Below, piece by piece: positions 43,583 through 55,065 of a stretch of DNA of 64,000 bases (positions are counted from its first letter, which is position 1; every line of letters starts with the position of its first letter). Under the pieces are notes generated by a model, which was not told the origin of the DNA, did no database searches, and saw only the letters and a program-made list of their open reading frames with translations. The translations under genes were made by a program, and so were the position numbers. The stretch is taken from assembly GCF_027595985.1 (NCBI RefSeq), contig NC_073311.1:52677292-52741291 (forward strand). Direction: 5' to 3'. This DNA is from Sorex araneus. Its lineage: Eukaryota; Chordata; Mammalia; Eulipotyphla; Soricidae.

Positions 43583-43998
43583 TCTCTTCTGCTTTGTTGC
43601 TTGAAGCTGAGCTGAATGACGAGGCATCTGGTCAGCCACAGGCTCCGGCCCAACCGGACTTCAAAAAGCTCTGGCGTGTCGGTGATGCTGGCCTGAGTAG
43701 GTCGAGGCTGTTGCACGGCGTTGGGCCTCGAGCGCAGAGATCAAGGGGCGGCCACCTCGGACCCAGGTTCCTGAGTTCCTCGAAGCCGGGTGCCTCGGCC
43801 TCGTCTGATCTCACCGCGGTTCTTTTCCCATTGGCCTGTGCCTGTTTCTGCTCCGTGAGGGAGACCCCTCTCTGGGGACTCGAGTGTCACACGTTGGCCA
43901 TGTAGCTGCTGTTGTCTCAGGAAACCAGGCGTCTCTCTGCTAATCCCCAGAGTGTGTCCCCCCCGCTGGCCCGGGAAAGCCCCTGTTGTTATTGTTTT

Positions 43999-44347
43999 TT
44001 TTTTTTTTTCTTTTTGGGTCACACCTGGCGATGCACAGGGGTTACTCCTGGCTCTGCACTCAGGAATTACCCCTGGCGGTGCTCAGGGGACCATATGGGA
44101 TGCTGGGATTCGAACCCGGGTCGGCCGAATGCAAGGCAAATGCCCTACCCTCTGTGCTATTGCTCCAGCCCTTTTTTTTTTTTTTTTTTTTGCTTTTTGG
44201 GTCACACCTGGTGACACACAGGGGTCACTCCTGGCTCTGCACTCAGGCTCCTGGTGGTGCTCAGGAGACAATATGGGATGCTGGGAATCGAACCCGGGTT
44301 GGCCGCGTGCAAGGCCAACACCCTACCCGCTGTGCTATTGCTCCAGC
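43999..44347 (-). mobile_element. Dimeric SINE insertion
   Basis: Two complete antisense copies (43999-44170 and 44171-44347) lie head to tail, joined by a T-run and nothing else. Outside them, CCCTGTTGTTATTGTTTT (43981-43998) matches CCCTGTTATTATTGTTTT (44348-44365), one target-site duplication for the pair. The second copy has a short internal deletion (CACTCAGGCTCCTGG). Confidence 0.85.
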
Positions 44348-44365
44348 CCCTGTTATTATTGTTTT

Positions 44366-45050
44366 AATTTACTCTATGCCCCACGCAGGTTAGATTCTGC
44401 CAGGAGGGGCTGGTGAACAGGAGAGATGCCGACTTTTCTGGGTTGGGGGGCGGGGGCGGTTTCTGTGGAAAGAGTCTCTCTAACCCTCTAAGGACAGAGC
44501 GGAACAGGATTGTCGTGGGTGCGAGTGGCTGGGGACGAGAGCCAGGAGAAGGCCAGTAAGGGTAAGTTCTGCCAAGTCACCGCTGTCAGTTTTCAGAGGC
44601 TGGCTGAAGGGCGCGTGCCCTGCAGGGTGCAGGCGAGCAAGGAATGACCCTTCTCTGGGCCCCGCCCGTCGCGGGCGGGCTCAGGCCACGGGATCCCTGG
44701 CCTGGCTGATGTTGTGTCTTTCCCAGCCCCCCGACTGCCTTTCTTCCCTCTCCTGACCACCCCTCTCTTCCTTTGGGGCCCGGAGACCTCGTCCCGCCAC
44801 CTCCCCACGCCCCTCCAACCAGAATCGGGCTTTGTGAATGTAAAGTTGGTGGCGCCAGTCCCTTTCTGGCACCTGTGCTTCTGGATGGGACCCAAGTCTT
44901 CCTCGGGGCAGGCCAGGCCCTTTTCAGGCTTGCTTTTCTAGAATCATCTTTCCCCTCCACACCAGGCTGCCTCTGGTACCTTCATCCCAGTCCCAGACCA
45001 CCTGATGAACTCCTGCACCCGCATTTTATTGGTTCCCTGGTCCTTTGGCT
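44366..45050. other. Intronic sequence without recognised features
   Basis: No repeats or exons recognised. Confidence 0.35.
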
Positions 45051-45054
45051 TCTT

Positions 45055-45251
45055 TTATTTATTTATTTATTTTTTTTACTTTTTCACGTTGGGCCCCACA
45101 CCCGGCGATGCTCAGGGCTTTCTCCTGGCCCTGCACTCAGGAATCACTCCTAGCAGGGCTCCCAGCAGGGCTTGGGATGCGGGGGATTGAACCTGGGTTG
45201 GCCCCGGGCGAGGCTAAATGCACTGACCCGCTGTGCTGTTGCTCCCGCCCC
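45055..45251 (-). mobile_element. SINE, diverged
   Basis: (ATTT)n tail, body with a duplicated AGCAGGGCT, head CTGTTGCTCCCGCCCC. Confidence 0.85.
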
Positions 45252-46740
45252 ATCCCGGATGCCTTTTCTGGACGTCCTGAGCACTGCCGGGGAAGCATCG
45301 TTCCCTGGCATCTCTTCCCCCCGATACAAAGGGATGACGGGGAAGAAGGTGAGGGGAGAGGGTCTCAGACTCGGACCCAGAGCCCGGGCTTCCCGGGCTG
45401 TCCCGAACTCAGGCAGAGCCACCAGGCCTCTCTGACCGTGCCCCAGACCGTCACCCACGTGGAGGGGCCGTGCTTCCCCACCCTCCCGGCCTTGGTGTCA
45501 CCTGGGCTGCAGGTGACTCTGTCCCCAGGCCTCTCTCGTCCTCGCCAAGGCTCCAGGGTCCTGGAGGGGCACTTTGGGGAGGGTGGAGTTCAGCCCCCTC
45601 AGGACCCTTGGCCGTGTGCTCTGGGGGTGCTGCTGAGGCATGAGGGGGGCCTAGGATGCCCTCCGGGGAGACTCCACTTCCTCTTCTCTTCTGCACGCAG
45701 CGGGCTGCTCTCACGGCTTCCCCGTCGCCGCTGACCCTCCCCCGGTGGATGTGGCCCCGTTGCTGACCCGTCCTCCACTACCTGTCTCTCCCTCCTGGCC
45801 ACTTCCGTCCCGTCCGCTTCCTGGCTCTCCCTTCCGCCACTTCCTGTCTCTCCCTTCCGCTGTTCCCATTCAGTCCACTTCCTCCCTCTCCCTCGGGCCT
45901 GCCCAGGCCTGGTGGCGAGCTGAGCCCCCCGGTGCCAGGAGCTGGGCCCCCTGGCTTCCTGCTCCTGACTCTACTCAGAGGCCGCCGCAGAGCTCTGCAC
46001 GGAATTCCAGGCCTGGAGTCGGGCTCAGGGGTCTCTGCCGTGGCTCTCCCTGGGAGCGGCTGCAGAACTCCCAGCCCGGAGGCAGCCTCACCCTCCCCTC
46101 CGGTCCAGAGCCATGGGAAGGCGGAGAAGGGTGGGACGGGAGGTGCCTCTCCCTGCCTCGCACAGTTCGGAGTGGCCTGCATGCCCAACCCCTGAAAAAG
46201 AAAGAAAGAATAAAACAACAACACAGTCACAAACTTTGTCCCCCCGATCCCTGACTCAGGGCCTCGGGTCTGATAAAGAGCGTCTCTGTTTCCCCAACGG
46301 CGTGGCCAGGCCGGGACACGGGCCGCTGCTCTGCTTCCTCAGCTGACTCTGATTGTCGCGGGAGATGAGCGAGGCTGGGTGAGGGGGAGCCTAGAGGGAC
46401 GCCCAGGACCGCCGACCCCCGGGCCTCTGGCGAGGGGATCGCCGCGTGAGCTAGGGGCCCCGCCAGCCCCCCGCGGCTCTGCTCAGAACCCGCTTCCCTT
46501 TCCCAGGGCTGGGCCCTGCGCTTTCCTTTCTTCCGGAGGGCCGTGGCGGGACACCTAAGCCCTGCTTCAGGGCACGGCCCTGGCGGGCTGAGAGCAGGAG
46601 GAACTTTCCCCTGTGGGATCAGGTTGCACAAGACCTGCCCGCCAGGTGCGCTCCTGTTAGACAAACACACTGGCCATCTGCAGCAGGATGTCGGCCCTGG
46701 TGGCCTCTGTGGGCCTGTGTGGCCGGATTCCTTGGCAAGC
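45252..46740. other. GC-rich intronic sequence without recognised features
   Basis: About 1.5 kb, no SINE or L1 recognised. A run of CTTCC(TG/CTC)TCTCCCT-type units at 45780-45895 is weakly repetitive. Confidence 0.35.
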
Positions 46741-46766
46741 CGGGTACTGGGAGATGCAGGGCAGCT

Positions 46767-46823
<57 letters not shown>

Positions 46824-46862
46824 TCTTTGGGCCCATGCCGGTGTATTGGAGATGCAGGGCAG

Positions 46863-46913
<51 letters not shown>

Positions 46914-46953
46914 TCTTTGGGCCCATGCCGGTGTATTGGAGATGCAGGGCAGC

Positions 46954-46999
<46 letters not shown>

Positions 47000-47130
47000 T
47001 CTTTGGGCCCATGCCGGTGTATTGGAGATGCAGGGCAGCCTCTGTGTGTGTGTGTGGGCGGGGGGTGGGGGGTGCCTCTTTGCGCCCTTGGCTCCTTGGC
47101 AAGCCGGGTACTGGGAGATGCAGGAGAGCC

Positions 47131-47168
<38 letters not shown>

Positions 47169-47255
47169 TGCCTCTTTGCGCCCTTGGCTCCTTGGCAAGC
47201 CGGGTACTGGGAGATGCAGGAGAGCCAGGTGTGTGTGTGTGTGGGGGGGGGGGGT
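46720..47255 (+). repeat. Composite minisatellite with GT spacers
   Basis: A 44-base core (TCCTCTTTGGGCCCATGCC...) occurs at 46821, 46911 and 46998. A related core (GGTGCCTCTTTGCGCCC...) occurs at 47071 and 47167, and its right half also at 46730. Each core is followed by (TG)n. Periods are 90, 87 and 96. Confidence 0.95.
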
Positions 47256-47549
47256 CTTCTGTGCACAGCCTTCCCGAAGGGCTGCTGTGACACTAAGGCC
47301 CGAGGGCCCACCCAGCCGTGCTCAGCCTGCAGAGGTCTGAGTCGGTGGCCTCGGGCACACACACTTTCAGAGTCTCCTGCAAACTCCCTTCTCCTCCCCT
47401 CTTGCTTTCACCCCGGGCGGAGAGCTCAGCCCCACGCGCACCTACTCCGCCCCCCGCCCCCCCCCCCCCCAGCACCCTGCTCCTGCTCCTGCTCCTGCTC
47501 CCAGGAGGCTGCTCCACACCAGGCCCACCCAAGCCTTGGCCAGCGAGCT
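47256..47549. other. GC-rich sequence with C-run
   Basis: C-run at 47457-47471 and (CTCCTG)n at 47479-47502. Confidence 0.6.
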
Positions 47550-47770
47550 CCTGTTGTGAGCGACTTCAAAGTCGGATCCGAAGGAGAGGGGGTGGGGAGT
47601 GTGGACTTTCGCTTTTCTTTCTTTCCCCTCCCCCTTCAAAGCCCTGGCCTGCAGCCTCTTGTGCAAGAGGATAATTACCAGCGATTCCCAGGCCGGCCGC
47701 GCTATCTCCCGCCGCGCAGTGTTTCCTTCTGTCTCTATTATTAGCTCGGCCTCTCCCGTCCCTTCCCGCC
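47550..47770. promoter_or_regulatory. Candidate regulatory island
   Basis: Non-repetitive sequence with GGATAATTACC (47669-47679), TTTCCTTCTG (47722-47731) and ATTATTAGC, between a C-run and pyrimidine-rich DNA. Homeodomain-like and ETS-like cores only; weak support. Confidence 0.2.
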
Positions 47771-48299
47771 TCCCCGGCTCCTTCTCCCCCTCTCCCCCAG
47801 CCCTGCTTTTCCCTTCGCCGCTAAAGTTAGGCGGTGGCACTCGGGCTGCCCGTCGGTGGTCTGTCCAGGACCTGCCTTGTCTGGGCCGGGATAAAAGGAG
47901 TCCCTCCCCCGAGTCCCCGCGCCTGCCTTCCTTGGCCCCTGCGAGACGTGCTGTCCCCACGGGCCGGGCCGCCCCGAGAGGGCTCTAGCACGGGGGCTCG
48001 GGGCTCGCAGGCCCCCCTCCCCTCCGTCTCCTCTCGCCCTTCTCTCTGCTTTTTTGGGTGAATTTGGCCCTGCTCATGGTCCACCCCCAGATTGCCGTTT
48101 TCGTTGCAAAGTGAATTCCTCTCGGCGTGTTCAGTTTGTGGTTTCCCCCCCCCGCCCCCCCCCCCTTAAGTTATCTCCTTCTTGGGCTCTGTTGCTGTCC
48201 AGTCAGAGATGACGTTAGTTTTTACGGTGCTAGTGAGTGAGTCTCTGGTACTTGGGTCAAGACAGCCCTTCAGACACGGGTGAAGAAAAGTAGTTTTAG

Positions 48300-48425
48300 T
48301 GGCCGGAGCGGTAGTACAGCCAGGAGTGATTCCCGAGTGTAGAGTCAAGAGTAACCCCTGAGCATTGCTGGGTGTGACCCAAAAGCTAAATAAGTAAATA
48401 AATAAAATAAATAAATAAATAAATA
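48300..48425 (+). mobile_element. SINE with large internal deletion
   Basis: GGCCGGAGCGGTAGTACAG jumps straight to CCAGGAGTGATTCC, so the B box is missing. Tail (AAAT)n to 48425. Confidence 0.85.
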
Positions 48426-48654
48426 TTTTGTAAAAGGTAGATTTGGGGCAACTGTTTGTTTGTTTGTTTGTTTTTTTAGTTTTTATTCTTTATTTTTTTT
48501 AAATGAAGACACTGATTTACACAGCTGTCTATCGTAGAATTGTATCAGGACGACGGTGTTGCAACACCAATACACCAATCTTGGGGCAGCTTTTTTGGGG
48601 CTGATCATTCCCAGTTGATAATAAGTGCGGATGAGGTAGTTCATGTGGTTCTTG

Positions 48655-48818
48655 TTTGGTGGTTTGGGGCCACCCCTGGCGATGCTTGGAGATTGGTCTT
48701 GTCACAGCGCTGTGAGTGTGTGTGAGGTGGCATCACGGGGACCATGAGGTGTCGGGGTTCGGGACTCAGGGCTCCTGCATGAAAGCATGAGCTTCAGACA
48801 CCCGAACCCTGTCCCCAT
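48655..48818 (-). mobile_element. Old SINE
   Basis: GGGGCCACCCCTGGCGATGC to CGAACCCTGTCCCC; diverged. Confidence 0.6.
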
Positions 48819-48940
48819 TTATGGTTCTTCATGGAGTGAAGGCTTGAAAGCTCCTCTTCTCTCTCCTTCATGTGCGTGCCAGCCAGTTGGGGGGAAGGAC
48901 TCTAGTTTCAATGGGAGCTTTCTCTAAGTTAGAAAATATA

Positions 48941-49110
48941 ATATTTTCTTTTTGGATCACACCCGGCGATGCACAGGGGTTACTCCTGGCTCTGCACTCA
49001 GGAATTACCCCTGGCGGTGCTCAGGGGACCATATGGGATGCCAGGAATCGAACCCGGGTTGGCTGAGTGCAAGGCAAACGCCCTACCCGCTGTGCTATTA
49101 CTCCAGCCCC
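48941..49110 (-). mobile_element. SINE, young
   Basis: Antisense copy close to consensus; TAAGTTAG before (from 48927) and after (49111). Confidence 0.9.
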
Positions 49111-49289
49111 TAAGTTAGGATATTTATTTAATCTCAGCACTCAGATTAAATAATTTAAATAAATAAATAAATAAAATAGATGAAAACTCTGGAGGTTAAG
49201 AGCTTTAATGCTTATGATAGTCTACGGGGCATGCCAGAATTTGCGTTTAATGGTGGAATTTGTCAAATGTGCCATCCTAAAGTAGTGAC

Positions 49290-49800
49290 AGTTTTTTGAA
49301 AAAATTAAATCACTGTGAGACATACAGTTACCAAGTTGTTCATGATCATGTTTTGGTCCTACAATGTTCCAACAGCCGTCTCTTCACCACATTCCCCACC
49401 GACGGTGTCCCCAGTTTCCCTCCCACCACCCCCAAGCCTCAGTCTCCCTCTGTGGCAGGCACTTTTCTTCTCTCTCTCTGTCTCTTTGTCTCTCTGTCTC
49501 TGGCTCTGTCTCTCTCTCTCTGTCTTTCTCTGTCTCTGTCTCTCTCCCTCTCTCCTTTTCCTTCTGGGCAGTATGGTTTGCAGTACAGGTGCTGAAAGGT
49601 TATCCTGTCTATCCCCTTCCCTCCTTTCAACACTCAGTTGTGTCCAGAGTGACCATTTCCAACTATCATCCTCGTAGTGGTCCCTTCTGTATCCTCACCA
49701 CCCTCTCCCCCCGCGCTGGTGGCAAGCTAGGGAAACTGTTTTTGATGACTGAGTCCTCCCTGTTCAGACATTTTTTGGTGTAGTCATATTTCTTGGCTCT
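49290..49800 (-). mobile_element. L1 3' UTR, antisense, with CT array
   Basis: AAATCACTGTGAGACATACAG, CACCGACGGTGTCCCCAGTTTC and GGTTTGCAGTACAGGTGCTG in order. A (CTCTGT)n array occupies 49471-49560 inside it. Confidence 0.8.
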
Positions 49801-49974
49801 TTACTACTGCTCATGTGTAAGATTTTTGTTCTGTATAAGGATGGTTTTTCATCATGTTTATGGCATACGCTGTGTGCTGGGAAGAGAGGGAATTAGTTGA
49901 GGGGATTCTGCTTGAATTGTAGCCACCAGAGGACAAGGTCACTGCAGTGTTTAAGAATTTTAATTTTAATTTAT

Positions 49975-50353
49975 TTCTTTTGGTTTTTTTTTGGCCATAA
50001 CTGGCAATACTTGTGGACCCCTCAGGGTGTGGCTCTGAGTTTGGGGGTGGGGGGCGGGGTCCAGCCTGTGGTGCTGGGGATTGACTCTAGGGTTCCCACA
50101 TACAAAGAATTTGCTCCTACAAAGAATTTGTGGGGCTGGAGTGATAGCACAGTGGGGAGGGCGTTTGCCTTGCACGTGACCGACCCGGGTTTGATTCCCA
50201 GCATCCCATATGGTCCCATGAGCACCGCCAGGGGTGATTCCTGAGTGCAGAGCAAGGAGTAACCCCTAAGCATCACCAGTGTGACCCAAAAAGCAAAAAA
50301 AAAAAAAAAAAAAAAGAATTTGCTCCAGCCCCTTGAGCCATCTTCCTGGCCCC
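49975..50353 (-). mobile_element. Old SINE split by a younger one
   Basis: Antisense halves at 49985-50117 (GGCCATAACTGGCAATACTTG, GGGGATTGACTCTAGG) and about 50325-50353 (CTCCAGCCCCTTGAGCC). Confidence 0.65.
50132..50316 (+). mobile_element. SINE, full length, nested
   Basis: Complete copy with a 20-base A-tail; AAAGAATTTG precedes it (50121-50130) and AAAGAATTTG follows (from 50313), its target-site duplication. Confidence 0.95.
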
Positions 50354-50359
50354 GCAGGA

Positions 50360-50885
50360 TCATTTCAGAAATGAAAGCAGGAAAATCAGCATTAAAAAAA
50401 AAAAAATAGTGGGGGAGAGATGTAGGGGAGGAGGTTTATAGGATCAGTTTTACGACTAAGCCAGACACACACTCTGATTCCCTCTCTGGTGCACGAGGTG
50501 TTTTAATACGTTTGGGTGAGTAGCTGCAACTTTATTCTGCCTAAAGCGTGACGCTTGCCTAAGTCTGACACTTGGGAACTTGCTTTGTAGGGTTTTCAAA
50601 GCATTCTTGCAGATTTGAATCACTGATAATAAAAGAGTACCACCACTAGGAGGTTCGTGTGTGCTCTTTGGGAGAAGCAGGGACTGGAGACAGTTCTCAC
50701 TTTTCCTTGTCTGATGTGAATGACTCAAGTCTCCAAGGTGTTGGGTGATCTCCCTTGGTAGGCCCCCACCTCCCCTGCACTACTCCCCCCTCCCCCGCCC
50801 CCTGCAGAAAGAAAAAACAACTCTAAAAAACAAAAGCCAACCCCAAAACTGCTTGTCAGTGACCCTGAAAGGGGGAGAATAGAAA
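50360..50885. other. Repeat-poor intronic sequence
   Basis: 50450-50745 is non-repetitive with balanced composition and could be a conserved element; no motif stands out. Confidence 0.35.
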
Positions 50886-50903
50886 ACTTCAATTTTCCTT
50901 TTA

Positions 50904-51084
50904 TTATTATTATTTTTTTGCTTTTTGGGTCACGCCTGGCGATGCAAGGGGTTACTTCTGGCTTTGCACTCAGGAATTATCCCTGGCGGTGCTCGGGGGA
51001 CCATATGGGATGCTGGGAATCGAACCTGGGTTGGCCGCGTGCAAGGCAAACGCCCTACCTGCTGTGCTATTGCTCCAGCCCCCA
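50904..51084 (-). mobile_element. SINE, young
   Basis: Perfect 15-bp target-site duplication TCAATTTTCCTTTTA at 50889-50903 and 51085-51099. Confidence 0.95.
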
Positions 51085-51437
51085 TCAATTTTCCTTTTAA
51101 ACGTCAGTTCCATCCATCCTCTGTCACGTTTCTGAACCACGGGGACTGGGAGAGTTTGATAGTAGAAACGGGGGAGGGCTCTGACTGCGTCCCGGGTCGG
51201 GTGAGAGTCTGCGTGTGGCCTGGTTTCTTTGATTTCTTTCTGCCCACTGGGTTCTGTCCAGTGGTCTGGGTCAGCTGTCACCGGCCAATTCCCATATCTG
51301 TGTTGCTGAGTTCCGGGGGCCGGAAGACTGCCTGTCCGTGCCTCGGGTGCAGATGTGACCTCTGGGGCTGCCGTTCGAGGGGTTTCCGATGATCTTTCCC
51401 ACCAGAACCCAGACTTCCGGACTCTGGCCAGCTTCAT

Positions 51438-51604
51438 GGTTTTTTTGCTTTTTTTGGGTCACACCTGGCGATGCACAGGGGTTACTCCTGGCTCAGGATC
51501 TCCTCCTGGCGGTGCTCGGGGGACCATATGGGATGCTGGGAATCGAACCCGGGTCAGCTGTATGCAAGGCAAGCGTCCTACCCGCTGTGCTGTTGCTCCA
51601 GCCC
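51438..51604 (-). mobile_element. SINE with short internal deletion
   Basis: CCTGGCTCAGGATCTCCTCC lacks about 13 bases of the usual body; otherwise near consensus. Confidence 0.95.
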
Positions 51605-52079
51605 TCACTCCCTAGGTTTTGAACCCAGGAATTGGGTTCACTTCAAGTTCTTTTCAAAACCACAGATCAGCTCAGATCCAATCACTCTGTAAGTAGCAGG
51701 GGGGTGGATCGTAAGACAGAATCTAAAAAGCAGGTGAATGGAGCAAAACTATCTAAGTCCTGTTGGGGCGCGGTTTTTTGGGGGGCTGGGGGGGGTCTTG
51801 TAAACTCCCAAGACTTTTGCTTGAATGCTTCTCATTTGGGCTTAGTTTATTAGGATTATTACTTCATTTAGAGATCGAAGCAGGTAGGACGGTACAGAAC
51901 CCACCCCCCACCCTCTCCCCCACTGCCACCCACTTAGGTTTTTCTAGACTCGTCCCGAGGCCTGGGGCTGGTTCCAGGCTCCTGACCATTCCGTTTCCTT
52001 CTGCCGGTGGTAGTGCAGCCCCGAGGTTTGGGTATCCCAGAGCCCTTTGACCCACAGGAAGCAACTAAGGCCCAGCCCA
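51605..52079. other. Intronic sequence without recognised features
   Basis: Leads into the candidate element at 52080. Confidence 0.35.
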
Positions 52080-52460
52080 GGTGGAATCTCCTCCACGATC
52101 CCACTCAGCAGCGAACGCCCTCCCCCCCCCCCCCGCGCGCCCATGGATGAACATGCGTTTCTCGGCTGAACCCGGAGCATTCCATCCTGCAGACAGACTC
52201 TCTCTGCTCGCACTTGGATTGTTCACGGGCAGATGGCAGGCAATTGAAACTGAGCGGCAAGCTGGCAGAAGGAAAAATAAAACCACAGATATCTGTACAC
52301 GAAGGTGATCGACGCTCCTGCCAAACCCCCCCTCCTAACTTCGTTAACGCGGCAGTGGAGCAATTACGTTACAAGGGAACTCAGACTCATATGGCTAATC
52401 CAATTGTCCTCCGTTAATGGGGTGAAACGGAGCTGGCGTAGCCCACCCAGCGCCCATTGC
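52080..52460. promoter_or_regulatory. Candidate conserved non-coding element
   Basis: About 380 bases with balanced composition and no SINE, L1 or simple repeat, in an intron otherwise crowded with them. It contains homeodomain-like TAATCCAATT (52396-52405), GTTAACGC (52342-52349) and CATATGG (52389-52395). Sequence texture suggests a regulatory element under constraint; cross-species alignment is needed. Confidence 0.35.
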
Positions 52461-52982
52461 CGAGTCAGGAGGAGCCAGAGGAGAGCGGGAGGGGTTCCAC
52501 GTCAAGCCCTTGCGATGTTGGGGGACTGCCACCTTCTTAACACTGACCCCCAGCACCCACTAACCGTTGGCTCTCCCGGGCAAGATGTGGCTGATAGAGT
52601 GGAGGGCAAGCAAGGCATCCTGGGGGCGGGGGAGGGGGGGAAGGAGGGGTGCTCAGCCCTGGCTCCTGGGGCGGGGAGGGGTGGGGGGTGGGGGGGGAGA
52701 GGAAGGGGTGTGGCCTCTTGGGAGGAGGAGCTGGCAGCGCCCCGCCGGGAGGTGGCATGAGGAGGGAGTGCCCTCGCGTTCCCTCAGCCTTGTCACTGAC
52801 GACGGGAGAACTTTCCAGACTGTACAATCTGGCTTTGCTCACTAACCTTGAACTTGGAACATCCAGTGACAGAAGGGAGAGCGGGAGAGTGTTGGGGCTG
52901 CTGGCGCGGGCGTGCGTGGAGCTGCTGTCACAGCGGGCCATTTGTGGGCCTGGCGGTGCCAAGCTGGGGTGTGCGCGTGAGT

Positions 52983-53022
<40 letters not shown>

Positions 53023-53640
53023 AAGAGAGAGGGGGGGCGAGGGGGAGTGAGCCCAGCTGCAGGAGTTGCCCCTTTCTGAGTTGGTGACTCCGGGGGGCGG
53101 GTGACGGTGACTTTCTCTGCAGGCAAGCAGCTCACGGCCCACGTGCCCCAGAGTGGGGTGAGGCAGCCTCAAGTGGGGTCCAGGGGCACTCCCTGTTGCG
53201 GGCTCAGGGTGCAGGAGGGGGTTTGTTCCTCTGCCAGGGGCTGGGTGGCCCAGGGGATCAGGGTGAGGGTGCTTGCCCATGACTCCCAGCTTTTGCTGGA
53301 GGACTGCTTCTGGGGGGTGTCCCCCTGGGACACCTTGGGGTCCAGTGTGGAGCTCGGTGGGGGTGCTCTGCCCCTCTCTGCCCCTCAGCAGAGCATCACC
53401 TCCAGGGCCTTTCCCGGAAGTGGCCAGAACTGACCCCCCCCCAACCTGGGAGTGGGTGGGTTACTAGAACAATCCAGGGCTTTAAGTAGCCTTGGCTGCA
53501 GTTGCCTGGGGCGTGTGTGTGGCTGCAGTTGCCTGGGGCGTGTTGTGGTGGGGGCAGGGGTGTGTGTGTGTGTGTGTGTGTGTGTCTTAAAGAAAGGAGT
53601 GTGCTGAATGAACTTCCACGCCCCTGAAAAGGGGTCAGCA
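52461..53640. other. G-rich intronic sequence with GT arrays
   Basis: G-rich 52620-52710; (GT)n at 52983-53022 and 53560-53584. No exon. Confidence 0.5.
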
Positions 53641-53650
53641 GTGGGCCAGG

Positions 53651-53792
53651 GAGCCAGGGCAGCGGGTAGGGCACACAGCTCACCCTGTCCCTGGCACTCC
53701 AGACAGACCCTAGAGCATTGCCAGGACTGATCCCAGAGCACAGAGCCGTGAGTAAGCCCTGAGCATGTCCCTTTGTGGCCCAAACACTTAGA
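53651..53792 (+). mobile_element. Old SINE
   Basis: CAGCGGGTAGGGCACACAG head part and CAGAGCCGTGAGTAAGCCCTG body; diverged. Confidence 0.65.
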
Positions 53793-53794
53793 CA

Positions 53795-54430
53795 CGCACA
53801 CACACACTCACTTTCAGCGTCACACACACTTCAGTGGTTTCCTGGAAGCCCTGTTTCTTGCCCCTTTCACATCTGACCATGACCTGAGCCTTTCCTTGGT
53901 TGGCTGGGCTGTGACTAAAATGACACGACTGGACGTGGAGCCTGCTGGCTTGGAGTGACTGACCTGAGGCGGAGCTGTCCTGGCGTGCTGGCCGCTGCCC
54001 GGGTCGTGCTGGTCCACGCGGCTGTTCTGTGGTGGACCCCAGCGCGTGCCATGTGCTCCTCAACCTTGGCAGTGCGTCGTTTCTCCTCCAGAAACGTCCC
54101 GTCTCGGCTGTGAAGAATGGTGTGTGACCCCTGTGGGTGAGGACGGTGACAGCTCTTTCCTCAGCCGCCAGAGCCGTCCCGATGCCATTGGTGGCACTTG
54201 CACCCCATCTCCTGTTTCTGGGCGTGGGTCCCCTTTTCCTGCCCCCTCTGGCAGAGGGACCACCTCGCCCCGCCCCACTTTCACCTCCAGCCCCGGGCAG
54301 TGGTGCTGCCCTCCCCTCTCAGTGTCCCCAGCGGGTCCCACCCTGCTGGGCGCTGAGCCTGAGGCGCTCATCTCCGCAGCCCCTGGACCAACGGAGGGTG
54401 GGGCACAGAGTCTTCCACGTCTTTGCTGCT
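53795..54430. other. GC-rich intronic sequence without recognised features
   Basis: Nothing recognised. Confidence 0.35.
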
Positions 54431-54431
54431 G

Positions 54432-54480
54432 AATGAGTGAATGAATGAATGAATGAATGAATGAATGAATGAATGAATGG
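54432..54480 (+). repeat. (GAAT)n microsatellite
   Basis: About eleven GAAT units, first ones with GAGT. Confidence 0.95.
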
Positions 54481-54639
54481 GGGAGGCTTATGAAGGACCC
54501 CTCTCGGCACCTTATTAATGCCAGGAACTTTGGGCAAGAAAAGAGGATGAAAGGGGACAGGGACCCCCGGGTAGCGGAGACTACAGTCTCTCTCTCTAAG
54601 GTGCAGCTTAGTGGCTGCAAACAGTAGCTCTCAGGCGTG

Positions 54640-55065
54640 GGATGGGGGTGACCTGAGGAGGGGGTGACTGATGGGGGCGCGATCTGAATGGGGGGATAGT
54701 CTGGAAGGGGCTGGTCTGAGGGGGCTCTCTGAAAGGGGGTGGCCTGAGAGGAGTGGTCTGAAGGGGGTGGTCTGAGGGAGGTGGTCTCGGGGTTGGTCTC
54801 AGGGGGCTTTCTGAAAGGGGGTGGCCTGAGAGGAGTGGTCTGAGGGGGTGGTCTGAGGGGGGTGGTCTGAGGGGGGTGGTCTGAGGGGGTGGTCTGAGGG
54901 GGGCAGTCTGAGAGGGCTTTCTGAAAGGGGGGTGGCCTGAGGTGATGGTCTGAGGAGGGTGGTTAAGGGGGGCTTTTGTGAAAGGGGGTGACCTGAGGTG
55001 ATGGTCTGAGGAGGGTGGTTAAGGGGGGCTTTTGTGAAAGGGGGTGACCTGAGGGGGCAGGGGGG
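54640..55065 (+). repeat. G-rich minisatellite, nested periods
   Basis: GGTGGTCTGAGGGGG-type units of 14-20 bases. At the right end a 56-base unit (GGTGATGGTCTGAGG...) repeats at 54941 and 54997. Almost no C-runs on this strand. Confidence 0.9.

Noticed and set aside
46720-47255. CRISPR-like regularly spaced repeats
   Set aside because: The spacers are GT microsatellite and the genome is mammalian; this is a minisatellite.
46227-47744. Frames of 200-340 codons with His-Thr or Cys-Val repeats
   Set aside because: GT microsatellite and minisatellite translation.
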